DNA of 64,000 nt, taken from assembly GCA_003008705.1 (NCBI GenBank), contig PDUO01000029.1:11321-75320 (forward strand), in the 5' to 3' direction. This document shows positions 11,071 to 23,070 of this stretch, in pieces. Made by a program: the position numbers and the translations under genes. The notes below the pieces were generated by a model that had not been told where the DNA came from, did no database searches, and was given only the letters and a program-made list of their open reading frames with translations. Positions within the stretch are counted from its first letter, which is position 1, and each line of letters starts with the position of its first letter. This stretch comes from Pezicula radicicola (lineage: Eukaryota > Ascomycota > Leotiomycetes > Helotiales > Dermateaceae).

Positions 11071-12813
11071 TTACGCAACAATGGGTTGATCGGGATTAGT
11101 ACCGAACTGCTCGTCCGCATCAACACTCGCCTTCGCAAAATGTCTCGCGGGAACTTTCTTTAAGAACAGGATATCCAGCTCCTCAAAAGTTCGGTCTTTG
11201 GTTTCTGGTAGTCTGAAATAGGCCCAGATAGTCGTGACCAAGCTTGCTGTGCCCCAAAAGAAAGCAGTCTTTCCCTTCCAATCCCACTGGGTCGGATTGA
11301 TCATATACGGCTCCAGAACTCCTCCGACGATATTCCCAACGTAGTAGGTTGAGCGGCCTAAGACGACAGTTTGAGTTCGCAGACGAGTAGCACCAATTTC
11401 TGCAACAAGTGTGTACACAATAGGCCCAACCGTCATGGAATAAGACCCAAGCCAGACAAGGCAAAGCGTTGCTTGCACATATTTGATCGCATTACTCTGG
11501 GGGACACAGGCTAGAATAGCGACAAGATAAAGGCAGCTTATCAAAATTACGAAGCCTGCCAGGAAAATGGTTCGACGTCCAAACCGAGCGAGGTACAGCC
11601 AGGAAATGCAAGTTCCGATAAAGGCGATTCCAGTTCCTCCAAGACCTATTCCATACGAAGTGTTTGCGTCAATGCCGGCTTGCTCAAAAAAATAAGTCGG
11701 CGAGTATGCAAATGCTCCACCGTCTGTAATTTGAGAAAGGAATGCACCACAAGCGATCTCTGTACGGCGAAGGTTGGTACCCTTGAAACAATCCCAGTAG
11801 GAAGTCCCGAGCAGTTCTTCCTTCTCAAGTTCAGTCGTGTGTACCATGAGTGCTACCGTTGCTTTGTGGTCCACATTGTCCTCTTTCTGTGATAGTCGTC
11901 GGAGAGAGAGTTCGGCGTCTTCGAGGCGGCCAGCTCGGACTAGCCACCAAGGTGATTCGGGACAGAACCAAGCTGCAATAAACAAGGGAATGGGCTATAA
12001 ATAGGTATCAGTCACAGCAGTAGGGACAGTTTTGAGAAGGAGGATTTTTACCCAAATCCATTGCACAGCAAAGGGGATTCTATAACTCCACTCAGTCTTG
12101 TTGTTGACGAGACCCTTGAGCACAGCAGCCGAGAGCAATTGTCCAGTAGCCCAGCACAAGTTGACAAATGCGGTAAGATAACCACGTAGAGCTAAAGGAC
12201 AAACTTCAGCGGCATATGATGGACCTTGAGTAGCAAATACACCCCATGGAATACTGCAGAGGAAGGCACCAATAAGCAAGGCAGGCGTATTCGGAGCGAA
12301 AAAAGTAATAAAGACGAAAGCTGTCATGAGAACAAGGTTGACCATCATGACCTTTCGGTGCCCATATTTATGGGTGAAGTAGCCATTTGCAAGAGCCCCA
12401 ATGATATTCCCCACGGCTTGAATGTCCGAAATACCAGCTTGCCACGGACTAGAGAGTTGATAGCCAGCTGTGCCTCCGTAGTCTTTGCCGTACTTCTGCT
12501 TGAAAGCCGGATAGGCGTAGAAACTTCCGATGAGAGTAGTATCATAACCTTCCATGATAATTGAAGCCGAAACTGCGACCGACCAGAATGCTGCTTTACG
12601 GTAGGTTTTGATTGCTTGCCAAAGGGTCATGTTATGCTCTGCTGCAGTTGCCAGGCGTGCATCTTCATTGAGCTCCTTGCCATGTAGACCTTCGGAGAAC
12701 TCGTGGTGTTGAGCTGGTGTCTTTTCCACCTCGACATTGTTATGGATTAAGTTGGTAGGTTGGCCTGACCCTGCGTGGAAATCGGGCTGGTTGGAAGGTA
12801 CTGAGTCGGCCAT
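11071..12813 (-). CDS. MFS sugar permease, maltose/alpha-glucoside:H+ symporter type
   Basis: Plasma-membrane sugar porter. Exons: complement of 12052-12813 and 11071-11994, 561 residues. The N-terminus and first helix (MTLWQAIKTYRKAAFWS, then IIMEGYDTTLIGSFYAYPAF) match the fungal alpha-glucoside permease pattern. Sugar-porter signatures are visible: YGHRK after helix 2, PESPWWLV after helix 6, ARFGRRT after helix 8 and PETKDRTFEELD after helix 12. The intron (GTAAAA...TTATAG, 57 bp) joins QWIW to PIPLFIAAW. The upstream in-frame TTG at 12864 is less likely than the ATG at 12813. Specificity among alpha-glucosides cannot be read from sequence. Confidence 0.9.
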
Positions 12814-13866
12814 GTTGACGGTTTGCTGTCGGTAAAGTACTGAGCAAAGCAAACAAAATTGCAATGGGCCTAACGTTGTCTATATATGCGTAGTTCTTCT
12901 CTTTCTAAAAAAAAACGAACAGGACCTTAGTGCATTCGCAGATCATAAGTCGTTCGATCCCATGTCGCTGTTCCCTGCCATCCTCGGTCTGCAGGGTAAA
13001 GTAAGCGGAAAAACTGCTGGCAACACTTCACTAATTGGGCCAAAAGATCGAAAAAGGCATGGCCATGCAGTCCAGAGCATCTCTGGAAATCGAGTAGCTA
13101 GGTTCATGCGTATGATGTACCATGTGGGGTTCTTAGTGTTTGCGGGGAAACGAGCATCACTCATTTTGCGGGAAGGCTATTCGTGGAGAAACATCCAGCG
13201 GTCGCTTCTCGTCTAAAGCGCATGGCATTCTGGTGATATTCCAAGTCGAACGAGGAATATGAGGCTAAATGCAAAATATTTAGATCGTACTGTGGATAAA
13301 GTGGTGAATCTGGTGCTTTTTGGCAAATGATTGGTGCGTCTCTTGGATTTGGGCTCGGGCTGCGGACCGTATAGCCTAGGATATATTGATTGTGGCGTTA
13401 CTTCCTAACGGGAAGAAGTCGTAAACCATCCCGTAGATGCCAGAAGATTGACATAGTTTGCATTTTTTTTTCTCTGAATGTAAACAGTTCGAGCATGTCC
13501 ATTCATTCTGGCCAAGACACGGTTGTACTGGTTGAATCAGTGTGGTTAATAATATAGCGATATCGTATTGTTTATATCGTTAAGCCGGAATATACTGGTT
13601 TTAAACGTACACTATATAAAAGATGTTAACTAAATTTAATATCCTTTATAGAAATCACCTTAGATAGGTTCAACAAGAAGGAAGATAGAAAAATCTTAGT
13701 ACCTTTTATAAAGTAAATATAAGAAGCACGGCTAAGTATAAAAAAGCATAGACCTTTTATATAAACAATATACATAATATCGTTGACGATATATTGTTAA
13801 CAACGCTAGGTTGAATAACAGGGGGATAGCACAATTATATTAACCATTGGTCAACTAGAACCAATA
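12814..13866. other. Intergenic with AT-rich decayed patch
   Basis: Holds the permease promoter. From about 13540 to 13860 the sequence turns AT-rich and may be an old element. TATTGTTTATAT at 13566-13577 is present inverted at 13759-13770. No gene is recognised. Confidence 0.35.
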
Positions 13867-15664
13867 TTACAACACAAGAAAATAGCTTACTAAAGCATAA
13901 AACGTGAGTGCTTTGATCCAGCCAAAGCCTGATTTGCCAACCCCAGAGCTGACGCTAAGTCCTCTTGCAGCCGCACTGCTTGTAGCTGCTGCGCTTTTAC
14001 CACCAGAAGCCGTCCTAGAACAGAAATCAATCAGCAAAACAAAAAAGAACGAGCGCTCAAGAACATCACCATGAATAGGTATGTTCCCATAAAAGAGGTA
14101 GAGTTTCTCTTACTGGGCATATGACTTGATGGGGGGTTCTGTGTCTGTCTGTGGCGCCTCAACAATATTTACCAAGCAGGTCAAGATGACCGACTCCGTC
14201 TGGAGGATATCTAGTGAACTGAGTGCATCTGGTGTGGCCGAACCGCAGACAGTGTTTAGATCGAGGCGGCTAGTTTCACCAGGTCCATCGTTTGCGACGG
14301 CGTCTAGGGCCAGATGGTATGCAAGATTGCTGAACAAGACACTCTCGTGCAAAAAGACTTGATCTCTCAAATTGCTGCAGACACTTTGGATCTATAAATG
14401 TATTAGCATCTTTCTATCTATTCAAGCTTCCTTCAGTTGGGGAAAGTGATAGTTTCGGCGGAAGATGTACCTCGTTGTTTGTGACACCAACACCTCGAGC
14501 GTCGTTGAATATGCCCGATGCATTGGTCCCAAATTGAGGCTGCACAATTTCATCGGTAGCCGAGTAGATGGTAGTGGCAGGAACGTAAGCTGAGTCGCCG
14601 CCGTCGGCTCGTAATGTTTTGATAAACTCAGAGGAGTCAGACTGCTGTCTTATAGATGCTCCGCATCCAGATACTATCGAATTGCAGAGAGCTGGCTCCA
14701 GAATGCTGCCTTTCAAGTCAGGGCTAATGGCAATAACGTCGCTGACATCCTGGCGGGAAGAGGGCCAATATTTCATGGCCCATTGCACGTTAAGAGACCC
14801 CTGGGACCAAGCCATGACTGCAATACTTTTGCCCGTCGTCGCAGTTAGATAGTTTATCTACAATTTAAATTAGAACTTCTCATCTTACGTTTTCGTATGG
14901 GTATCAACTTACTCCGTACGCAACGAACTCGGAGTTAGACTGGATGTCATCGACGAGGAAACCAGGGACATTTAGGATGACAGGATCTAGCGGGCTGTCG
15001 GATTGTTGGAACAACTTCAACATATTATTCTAATCACGAGTAAGATATGAGTCTTCAGCAAAATAGAGGATGAAGAGTTCCAGCTTCTTACTTGATAAGT
15101 TTCACCGCCTAAAGCCCCAGTCCCAGGACACATAAGTATGGGCTGTTTAGTTTTATTGGACTGAAAACCTGAAGGGATGTAGAGAGCCCCGCGTAGAGCA
15201 GTCTCCGAGTTCGAGTAAGGTGCATCACCGCTCGATCTCTGAGGGTAAATTGACGTCGAAGGGTCGGGATTGGAATTGTTGAATCCATTGAGTCCAGCGC
15301 CCGAACCGTCGTCTGTCGATCGGGTTATTCCAAGTGCCTCCAATGGTGCTATCGTTGCGTTTGTGACTGTCGTGTTGGAAAATACTTGAGCAAATTCTTG
15401 TATGACAAAGTCTTTCGCGCTGTCGCCGAATTGATCGGTTAGGTTGCTAAACAACGAGCGCTGCTGTACAATATCTGGTGATTGTGCTTCTGAGGTCTCT
15501 CGACGAGCTAGTTCGGAGTTGGGCTCTCCGTTGGACGAGGTAGCTGTCGAAGCGCTGCCGTCTAGTACGACATCGTAACCAGCGTGTGGCTTGCTAATAG
15601 CTAGACCACCACAACTTGTAGTAAAGGTGACTATTAGCAAACAAGCAGAAAGTTGAAGCCTCAT
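13867..15664 (-). CDS. Secreted GPI-anchored lipase, Candida antarctica lipase B family
   Basis: Alpha/beta hydrolase predicted to cleave lipid esters at the cell surface. Exons: complement of 15092-15664, 14913-15029, 14471-14857, 14114-14391 and 13867-14014, 500 residues, all GT-AG. A signal peptide (MRLQLSACLLIVTFTTSCGG) leads a ~150-residue variable pro-region with several N-glycosylation sequons. CALB hallmarks follow: CPGTGALGGETYQ, the nucleophile elbow AWSQGS (Ser248), YSATDEIVQPQ (acid Asp332) and VFLHESV (His374). The last exon adds a Gly/Ser/Ala spacer and the hydrophobic tail ALTFYALVSYFLVL, typical of GPI attachment. Without that exon the frame would stop at 14110. It is divergent from the GMC pseudogene. 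Confidence 0.88.
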
Positions 15665-17412
15665 TGTTGTTGTGTTCAGATTTTGAAAGAAGCTTACAAA
15701 TGAGTAATTACAAGATATTGTGCAATGAGAAAGACAAAAGTTAAAGCGGACGATGGGACCTAAAATGATTGTTGTACAATAACAAGGGTTTTATCCTTCA
15801 ACCTTCTAGCGCAGCTTGTTGAGTCAGGTGAAAAGTGTAAGGCTAATATTTTCTTTACGGTAAGATGACGATGAACGACAAAGCGAAAGCTAAGTCTATC
15901 TCATCCGGGATTCCTTGCCAGTTGCCATGTCACTAGTAGGGTGTGTAAAGACAACACACAATGCTTACTTTCGTATATCAGGTTATTATTGGCCAATTAT
16001 CCTAGGACGGCAGTATTACCCCCTCCAATCCTACTGCGTTAGTATACACGGCATATAAACTAAGTTCCGACGTCTACTGTGTTGTGTTGAGAGTGGTTAC
16101 TGTAATGAGAAGAGATTAAGTGGTCTTGCATTAGGGGGCTAAGGAATATTATAAATTCATTGGTAGGTAGCTGAAGCATCTCCGGAGTGGCACAGTGATA
16201 TAGCTTTGCCGAGACTTTGGTCGCCAACTGTATAAAATTGCGGGGAAAGATTGGTTAAGAGGCTCGGAGTGGTCCGTCTTGAGCTTAATTTAATAGGATC
16301 TGTCTTATTATCCCAAAATCCAGATTCCAAACGCATCCTAAAAGGGAAGCCATGCGATGCGATGCAATTCTGTCATTTTTCGAGCTTCAGCCAACCACAT
16401 TCCTTTACAACTTTCATTAGCCCCCTGTGAACACTACTCGTTGCCGACCACGTGATGTTCTAAGTGAAATGTTAGATTTTCTTTTGCCAACCCAGGGGTT
16501 AGTTGGGCGATGCGATCGGTACGGAGGTACATGGGTTAAGTATTGTACCTTGCAACGTCTGTGAGTACCAGTACTGCTTACAGCGTCGGCCGATACAGTA
16601 ACAATCTGTACTTCTAGGATAAATAGCGCGCATAATTTAGCACTGACTTGGTAGGGAACAATACTCTACTTAACCCATGCACCCCCGTGTATAGCGATGC
16701 GATTTTTTTTTTCAGCCAAACGAGTGTAGGAACACTATAACACCTGTACAAGGTGTATATCATAGTTCATATATAAGTAAATTATCTTATTTCTCTTAAG
16801 GATTATATGTAGCAAGAGGGAGTGTATATCTTTTTTTTTCGCTTAATTTTATCTATTATTCTTGCTAGGTTATTTATAAAATGATCGCATCGCCCAAACC
16901 AACGCCCGTGGAGTTGGCGAAATAAATAAAACTAAATGCCCGGACTTGCTTGGAAAAACATCATGTAGTCACTAACGAGTACATGCCAGACTTCGAGCTC
17001 TCCTTTTCTCTTTCGGGGCCTGAAAAAAAATCTGTTATAGGATGGATTGAGTTTCAATGACTTTATCAGACGTCGGATAGGACGAACGAGTTCCATGTCC
17101 ATGACGCATATTGGACTGTATTATGATATTATAGACGAAAAAGTAATGCACTGGTACACGACATACTTCATCGACGTCAGTCGTAAGTCAGATGACTCTT
17201 GATATCTCTCCTATTCACCTATTCCGAGGCTGAACAAAAAGCATGTGCAACAGTTAAGTAAATAAACAATCTTCATATACAACTATATCAAGTAGCAAGC
17301 CACCGGAAGTATTTCAAATCATGAGTCGTGTTGCAAGCTACCCCTACTCTTTCGCTTTCCAAGAAAATCAAGCCACTAGTCCTTTTTTCAAGTCACAAGA
17401 TACTTATCAACC
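15665..17412. other. Long divergent intergenic region containing a MITE-like insertion
   Basis: Lies between the start codons of the lipase (minus) and the GMC oxidoreductase relic (plus), so it holds both promoters. A terminal-inverted-repeat element occupies about 16486-16918. The rest shows no gene. Confidence 0.4.
16486..16918. mobile_element. MITE-like element with ~35 bp terminal inverted repeats and an inner inverted repeat
   Basis: The left end (GCCAAC...GGGCGATGCGATC, 16486-16517) reappears as reverse complement at 16883-16918 (GATCGCATCGCCC...GTTGGC), with near-perfect match over the inner 16 bases. A second inverted pair, CATGGGTTAAGTA at about 16530-16542 and TACTTAACCCATG near 16667-16679, lies inside. 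There is no coding capacity, and length is ~433 bp. No target duplication could be fixed with confidence. Confidence 0.55.
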
Positions 17413-19649
17413 ATGAAAACCACCGCACTCGTTGCAATTAGTACACTCGCTTCTCTGAGGTTGAGCTCAACACCAAGGGACAATGGTATTTTATCCAGCC
17501 TCGAAGGCGTTCTAGGAGCAAATGAAAATTTCGACTACATCGTGGTCGGCGGTGGAACAGGAGGATTGACGATTGCGAAACGTCTCGCTGAGAACCCTGC
17601 CGCGACTGTTGCAGTAATAGAGGCAGGCATTGAATACCAGGTTAGTGACCCGCTCATTGAACAGACTCCGGCCGGCGACGTTACTTTTGTTGGTACATCG
17701 GAGACACTGCCAACTGTCGATTGGGGTTTCTTTACACCGCCAGACCCGGCTTCGAATAACATAAAGAGATCGTACGCGAGAGGTAAATGTCTTGGTGGCA
17801 GGTATGTGAATCTTAAATTGACAAAAATTGAAACTGAATTTGTAGTTCGGCTAGAAATTTTATGATATACCAACGGCCCAGTGTCGGCGCTCTGGACCAG
17901 TGGGCAAATGTAACTGGAGATTCGTCATACGTAAGCACATCTAATGTTTCCAAGTCTACTACGATTGAGCTAACATTAAGCTAGACCTTCGAGAACTTCC
18001 TCCCATACTATAAGAAAAGCACCCAGTTTACCCCACCTGGTTCTACCCGTGCAGTAAATGCAACCGCCTTGTACAATGCCGATGCCTTTGATGCAAGTGG
18101 AGGCCCTCTTCAGGTAAGCACCTAGCAAAATAATCATAAACACACTAACTCCTTTGCCTTCCTCGCAAAGATCTCATATCCTAAAATGGCTCAAAGCTTC
18201 AGCAGTACGCACCCCTTTTTCTTTCTCAGTCTCTGAAGAATACTAATATTGAAATTCAAGGTTACATGGAAGGAGCATTCAACGAAATTGGCATCGATAC
18301 TGTGCAGGATTTTAACAGTGGCTCACTTCTCGGATGCCAATACTGCTCTACGACAATCAATCCAAGCACTGCAAAATGAGACTCTTCGCAAACCTCCTTC
18401 CTCGATAGTGCCGGTACGGAGGGACTTACAAATCTCAAGACGTTTACTCTGACAATGGCGAAAAACATTGTCTTTGATGGAAACAAGACAGCAACTGGAG
18501 TTGTTGTAGAGTCTCTTGGCCTCTCCTATACAATTGCTGCGAACAAAGAGGTTATTCTATCTGCCGGCGCCTTCCAATCTCCCCAGTTACTCATGGTCTC
18601 CGGAGTCGGTCCTGCCGCCCAGCTACAAGCACTTAATATACCTGTTGTGGCAGATCGCCCTGGTGTGGGACAAAATATGCAAGATCACATTTTCTTCGGT
18701 CCTGCATACAGAGTTGACCTGTCAACATTGACAAGGCTTGCCAGTGATTATCTTTACACCGCTGAGCAATTTGCCATCTACACTGCCTCGGCAACCGGAC
18801 CTCTTACAAATAATGTCGCTGACTTTCTCGGTTGGGAGAAAGTTCCTTCAGACTTATGATCGTCCTTCGATGCACAAGCTGTTTCGGACCTTTCCAAGTT
18901 ACCTGCCGACTGGCCGGAAGTTGAGTATTTACCGGAGCAGGATACGTTGGTGACTGGTCCAGTCTCTTCTTCGGACGTAAGTATATTTGTTGTTGAAATC
19001 GAGTATAGAAGCTAACCGTTCACTAGAACCTGATGACGGTTACGAATATGCGACCATTTTAGCAGCACTTGTAGCTCCTCAATGCCGAGGAAACGTCACT
19101 ATCACCTCTTCAGATACCAATGATCTCCCAATAATCAATACGGCTTATTTACAATCGGCTACAGATCAACAGGTGGCTGTCGCAGCATACAAACGTATTC
19201 GTCAAGCTTTTGCTAGTTACATGCAGCGGACAGTTCTTGGAGACGAATACTTCCCTGGTACATCTGTTCAAACTGATGATGAGATTCTCGATGTATGTTA
19301 TACATTTATCTCATTATCTCCAATATATTTCCATAAGAGAGTTTCTACTAATAGCCGTTCAGACAATCAAAGGAAGCTTGCAAACAGTGTGGCATGCAAG
19401 CTGTACATGCAAGATGGGAGTGGAGAGAGATGATATGGCTGTAGTAGATCGTCATGCTCGAGTATACGGTGTTTCTGGAGTTAGGGTCGTAGACGCGAGC
19501 GCGTTTCCATTCCTACCGGCGGGTCATCCTCAGAGTAGCATTTGTAAGTTACGGCTCCGAATGTTTATGAAATGAGATAGAGATACTAACTAACAAACAC
19601 AGATGCATTAGCGGAAAAGATTGCAGATTTGATTAATAATGGGCAGTAA
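17413..19649 (+). pseudogene. GMC oxidoreductase (secreted flavoprotein) pseudogene
   Basis: FAD-dependent glucose-methanol-choline family enzyme, alcohol- or sugar-oxidising type. Exons can be traced at 17413-17801, 17846-17930, 17985-18113, 18171-18204, 18261-18976, 19027-19292, 19363-19543 and 19603-19649. Visible features are a short signal-like N-terminus, the FAD motif YIVVGGGTGGLTIAKRL, GKCLGGSSARNFM, SAGAFQSPQLLMVSG, WHASCTCKMG and VVDASAFPFLPAGHPQSSIY. Splice sites survive, but exon 5 has in-frame TGA codons at 18377-18379 and 18857-18859. Both sit where Arg would fit, consistent with CGA-to-TGA transitions. The 18976/19027 junction also fails to keep frame by one base. Recently inactivated; RIP or spontaneous mutation is possible. 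Confidence 0.85.
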
Positions 19650-20908
19650 TGATAATGTTTGTATTTATGATTGATGAAAGGAATAAGGAACGAATGGGAA
19701 TAGGAGTATATATGCAAAGACCCAATTCTATATTGTACAAATCAGCTTTTATTTTGCAATTGGCTCTATTTCTCCTTCATTAGATAGGTATGTTACCTAT
19801 GTCAACAGGGAACTCTTGGGGATTACATATCTAGGTAGGTACAACTTCCTCGCTTAAGCCCCGTTTGGGCTTAGCGTACCTAAGCGAAAATAGGAGTATT
19901 GATTCCGAGACTTTGAGTCAGAAGTTCATCCAAAGCCATACAGCTCTGATTGATGTCGTCCCATAGTACTTTAAACACCCCGAACATGGTATCCTTCACA
20001 GCCCACAATAAAGTGTGTGAGAGTCGCCATGGTGATGAGAGCGATACCACGTGACTAAGACATCAAAACTAGATACCTACGTGATAACAATGGTCATGCC
20101 TGCTTATAGAACGTGGCCAGCGAATCACCTCAAGAGGATCTATCAAATATATAGCTCTGACATGGCTCTCTCTTACTAGAAGATAAACAGCTTAGTGAGC
20201 GGTTTAGCTTAATCACGTGTGGGACTTCTAAAGGGAACTTCAAGGCGTAAGATGACGCCTCAACAAAATGCTTTGGAAGTGAGAGCCAACTTGTTTAACG
20301 AAGGAAGAAGATGTTGTCGAAGCAAACGCGACTTTTTGAAAAGCCCCCGCCTGGTGAGCTCTTGCTGGAGAGTGGGCAAGAATGAAGAGAATATGATGTG
20401 GGGCTTGACTACGGACGCCCAAAAGCTTCAATCCCCCCACAAAGGCTTGTTGTCGGAAGCAATTAATGAAAGAAGAGAAACATCCAAGCATCCAAGAAAC
20501 GTGGGCAGCTTCATTATTACTTAATAATTATCTTCATCGCCGTCTGTCCACGCCTCAATTTATTTCTTCTTTTTACACCTTCTCGAAGCGCATCTTCAGC
20601 CGCACAAGTCTCCATCTTCATGGATTCCGTGACGACACCAACGCTGGTCGCTGCAGGTACATCGGCATAAGACTCTGTGATTGTGGACGGGCAGCCAATA
20701 ATTGCACACACGTTGCTCGCGGCCACACCGGACGCACCATGCTTATTACCCACAAATTCTAATCAATAGCCTACTAGGTACGGCCTTGAATCCAGCTACC
20801 ATGAAGATATAAATTCCTCAGCTTTCCCCAGGCGCATTGATTCTCAAGCTGTTGCTCGACACCTGGACACGGGCAACTAGGCCAATTTGATAAGCCCCCT
20901 CAGTTAAG
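19650..20908. other. Intergenic, no supported gene
   Basis: A near-perfect hairpin (CGCTTAAGCCC-CGTTT-GGGCTTAGCG) sits at 19851-19876, about 200 bp past the GMC relic. Overlapping open frames at 20219-20762 on both strands have no recognisable domains and lie where the sphingomyelinase promoter should be. Confidence 0.35.
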
Positions 20909-23070
20909 ATGGTTGGGTTCCTTGCTACAGTGGCATTATCGCTCTCAATGTCAATTACATCCGTACATGCAGCTATACCTGGTTCCTCGTCATTTGTCGT
21001 CCCTTCAGCATTTCCGACCTCGGTCTTCAGCAGTTATTATGTCGCCCCGTCATCGAATGCCGAACCTCAGCCTGCTGTTTATGACCCAATTCTGAATTCG
21101 ACCTTCCCATTGAACTTAACTAGTCCTACGACAATTCCTACTGCGGATGAGGACCCAGTCTACTATCCACCAGCAATTGCAAACCTGACAAATGCTTCCT
21201 CAGAAGCCCTTGTTGCGATTGCAATGGCTGAGATTAAGAGCATTATTGTCGACGAGGGCGGCCTCTCAGGGAACTGCTCTAAGTGTGTCGCAGCTTTGAG
21301 TGTGGGCAAGTTTCTGGCTCAGGCCGCGCCGTCTTATGTGCCTGATGCAATGATAGCGCTTTGCAACAGCACTGGCTTTGCCACCAATGCGTCTTGCACG
21401 ACAGCCTATTCAGCAGGAAGTTATGGAGCTATCTGGACTCAAGTGTTGGCCCTTGCAGATGTCACTGGACTTGATGGGAAATACATCTGCAGCAGTTTGA
21501 GCACCAACTTCTGTTCTGTTCCTACTACTTCGCCTTTGAACACGACTGATCTCTTCCCAAAACCCAAGCCAACGAATGCCACAGTTCCCAAGGCAAGCGG
21601 AGAACGTGTAAAGGTTCTGCATTTGTCGGATTTCCATCTAGATCCCAGGTACCAATTTGCTTCTGAGGCCAACTGTTCGTCAAGCTTGTGCTGTAGATAC
21701 TCATCTACCCTCACGACTCAGGCTGTCTTCCCAGCACCGATTTACGGAGCCTACAAGTGAGTTGATCTATTAATCAATTTCACTTTGATATGTAGCTAAT
21801 ACCTTCAGGTGTGATACCCCATACTATCTTGGTCTCGCTGCTCTGCAATCAATTGGCACCTTAACTGGAACTGGAAATGATACGTCTGCCCCAGCATGGA
21901 CTCTCTATACCGGTGATCTCGTGTCTCACGACGCCCAGAATCAGCTCTCACGTGCATACGTCGAGTATACCGAAGTCAGCGTTTATGAGATGCTCAAGTC
22001 CTACATTAGCGGACCGGTTTTCCCTGTCCTTGGAAATCATGACTCTAACCCAGAAGCTATCGACGGACCCCACAGTCTTCCTGGCCCTCTCGGACAACAA
22101 TTCAGCTGGAACTATGACCATGTATCCTCCCTGTGGCAAAACAATGGCTGGCTTAATGCTTCAGAAGCCGACCAAGCAAAGATTCATTATGCTGCTTACT
22201 CTGTCAAGAACCAATATGGTCTCAGAATCATTACTCTCAACACTGATTTCTGGTACAAGTCAAACTACCTCAACTTCATCAATACTACCGACCCAGACGT
22301 CTCAGGGACTTTCAAGTTCATGATTGAGGAGTTGCAAGCTGCTGAGGATGCTGGCGAGAGAGTGTGGATTCTTGGTCATGTTCTGAGCGGATGGGATGGA
22401 TCCAACCCACTGGCCAATCCAACAGATCTCTTCTACCAGATTATTGATCGTTACTCTCCACACGTTATTGCCAATGTTTTCTGGGGACATACCCACGAAG
22501 ATCAAGTGATGATCTACTACGCCAATAATGGCACTGTTCAGAACACAAGCACTGCTTTGATGTCCGGATGGATTGGCCCCAGCGTAACTCCTCTGACGAA
22601 CCTCAACTCTGGTTATCGTATGTATGAGGTCGATACTGGTGACTTCAATATCTACGAAGCATACACATTCTACTCAGACGTCAACTCCTTCTCTGCTCTC
22701 AATGCGACAGGCCCAACGTTTCAATTTGAATATTCGACTAGAGAAGCATATGGCAATGCGACGAATTGGCCTAGCGATGCGCCACTGAACGCTACGTTCT
22801 GGCACAGTTTGACAGAAGCAATGGAAGAAGACCATAGCTTGGTTACCACTTTCAATACCTACCAAGGAAAGAGCAGCATCAGAAGCCCCAACTGCACCAG
22901 TGATGCCTGTGCTGAAGCCAAGATTTGCTACATCAGGAGCGGAAGTGTGGCTCTGGGCAAGCAGTGTCCACAGGGGTGAGTTTCCTTGCTGAGACGTCGA
23001 TTTGAAGCTCGAACTAACAAAATTTAGATTTGCGTCTGTTCAGAGCGCCTACACTGGTACCAACTTCTGA
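20909..23070 (+). CDS. Secreted acid sphingomyelinase-like phosphodiesterase
   Basis: Calcineurin-like metallophosphoesterase predicted to hydrolyse sphingomyelin-type phosphodiesters outside the cell or in the vacuole. Exons 20909-21756, 21809-22975 and 23028-23070, 685 residues. A signal peptide (residues 1-21) precedes a Ser/Pro-rich segment and a saposin-B-like Cys-rich domain (NCSKCVAALSVGK ... CTTAYSAG ... YICSSLSTNFC). The metal-site blocks follow in order: LHLSDFHLDPRY, YTGDLVSHDAQ, LGNHDSNP, ILGHVLSGWDG and WGHTHEDQ. Many N-glycosylation sequons are present. Introns are 52 bp each with GTGAGT donors. All metal-ligand residues expected for the family appear intact. Confidence 0.92.

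Noticed and set aside
13540..13860. Full MITE bounded by the inverted TATTGTTTATAT pair
   Set aside because: The 12-base repeat is internal, AT-rich and without matching outer ends, so element borders cannot be supported.
20219..20762. Plus-strand frames of 101 and 98 codons upstream of the sphingomyelinase gene
   Set aside because: Translations look random, and the region best fits a promoter and leader.
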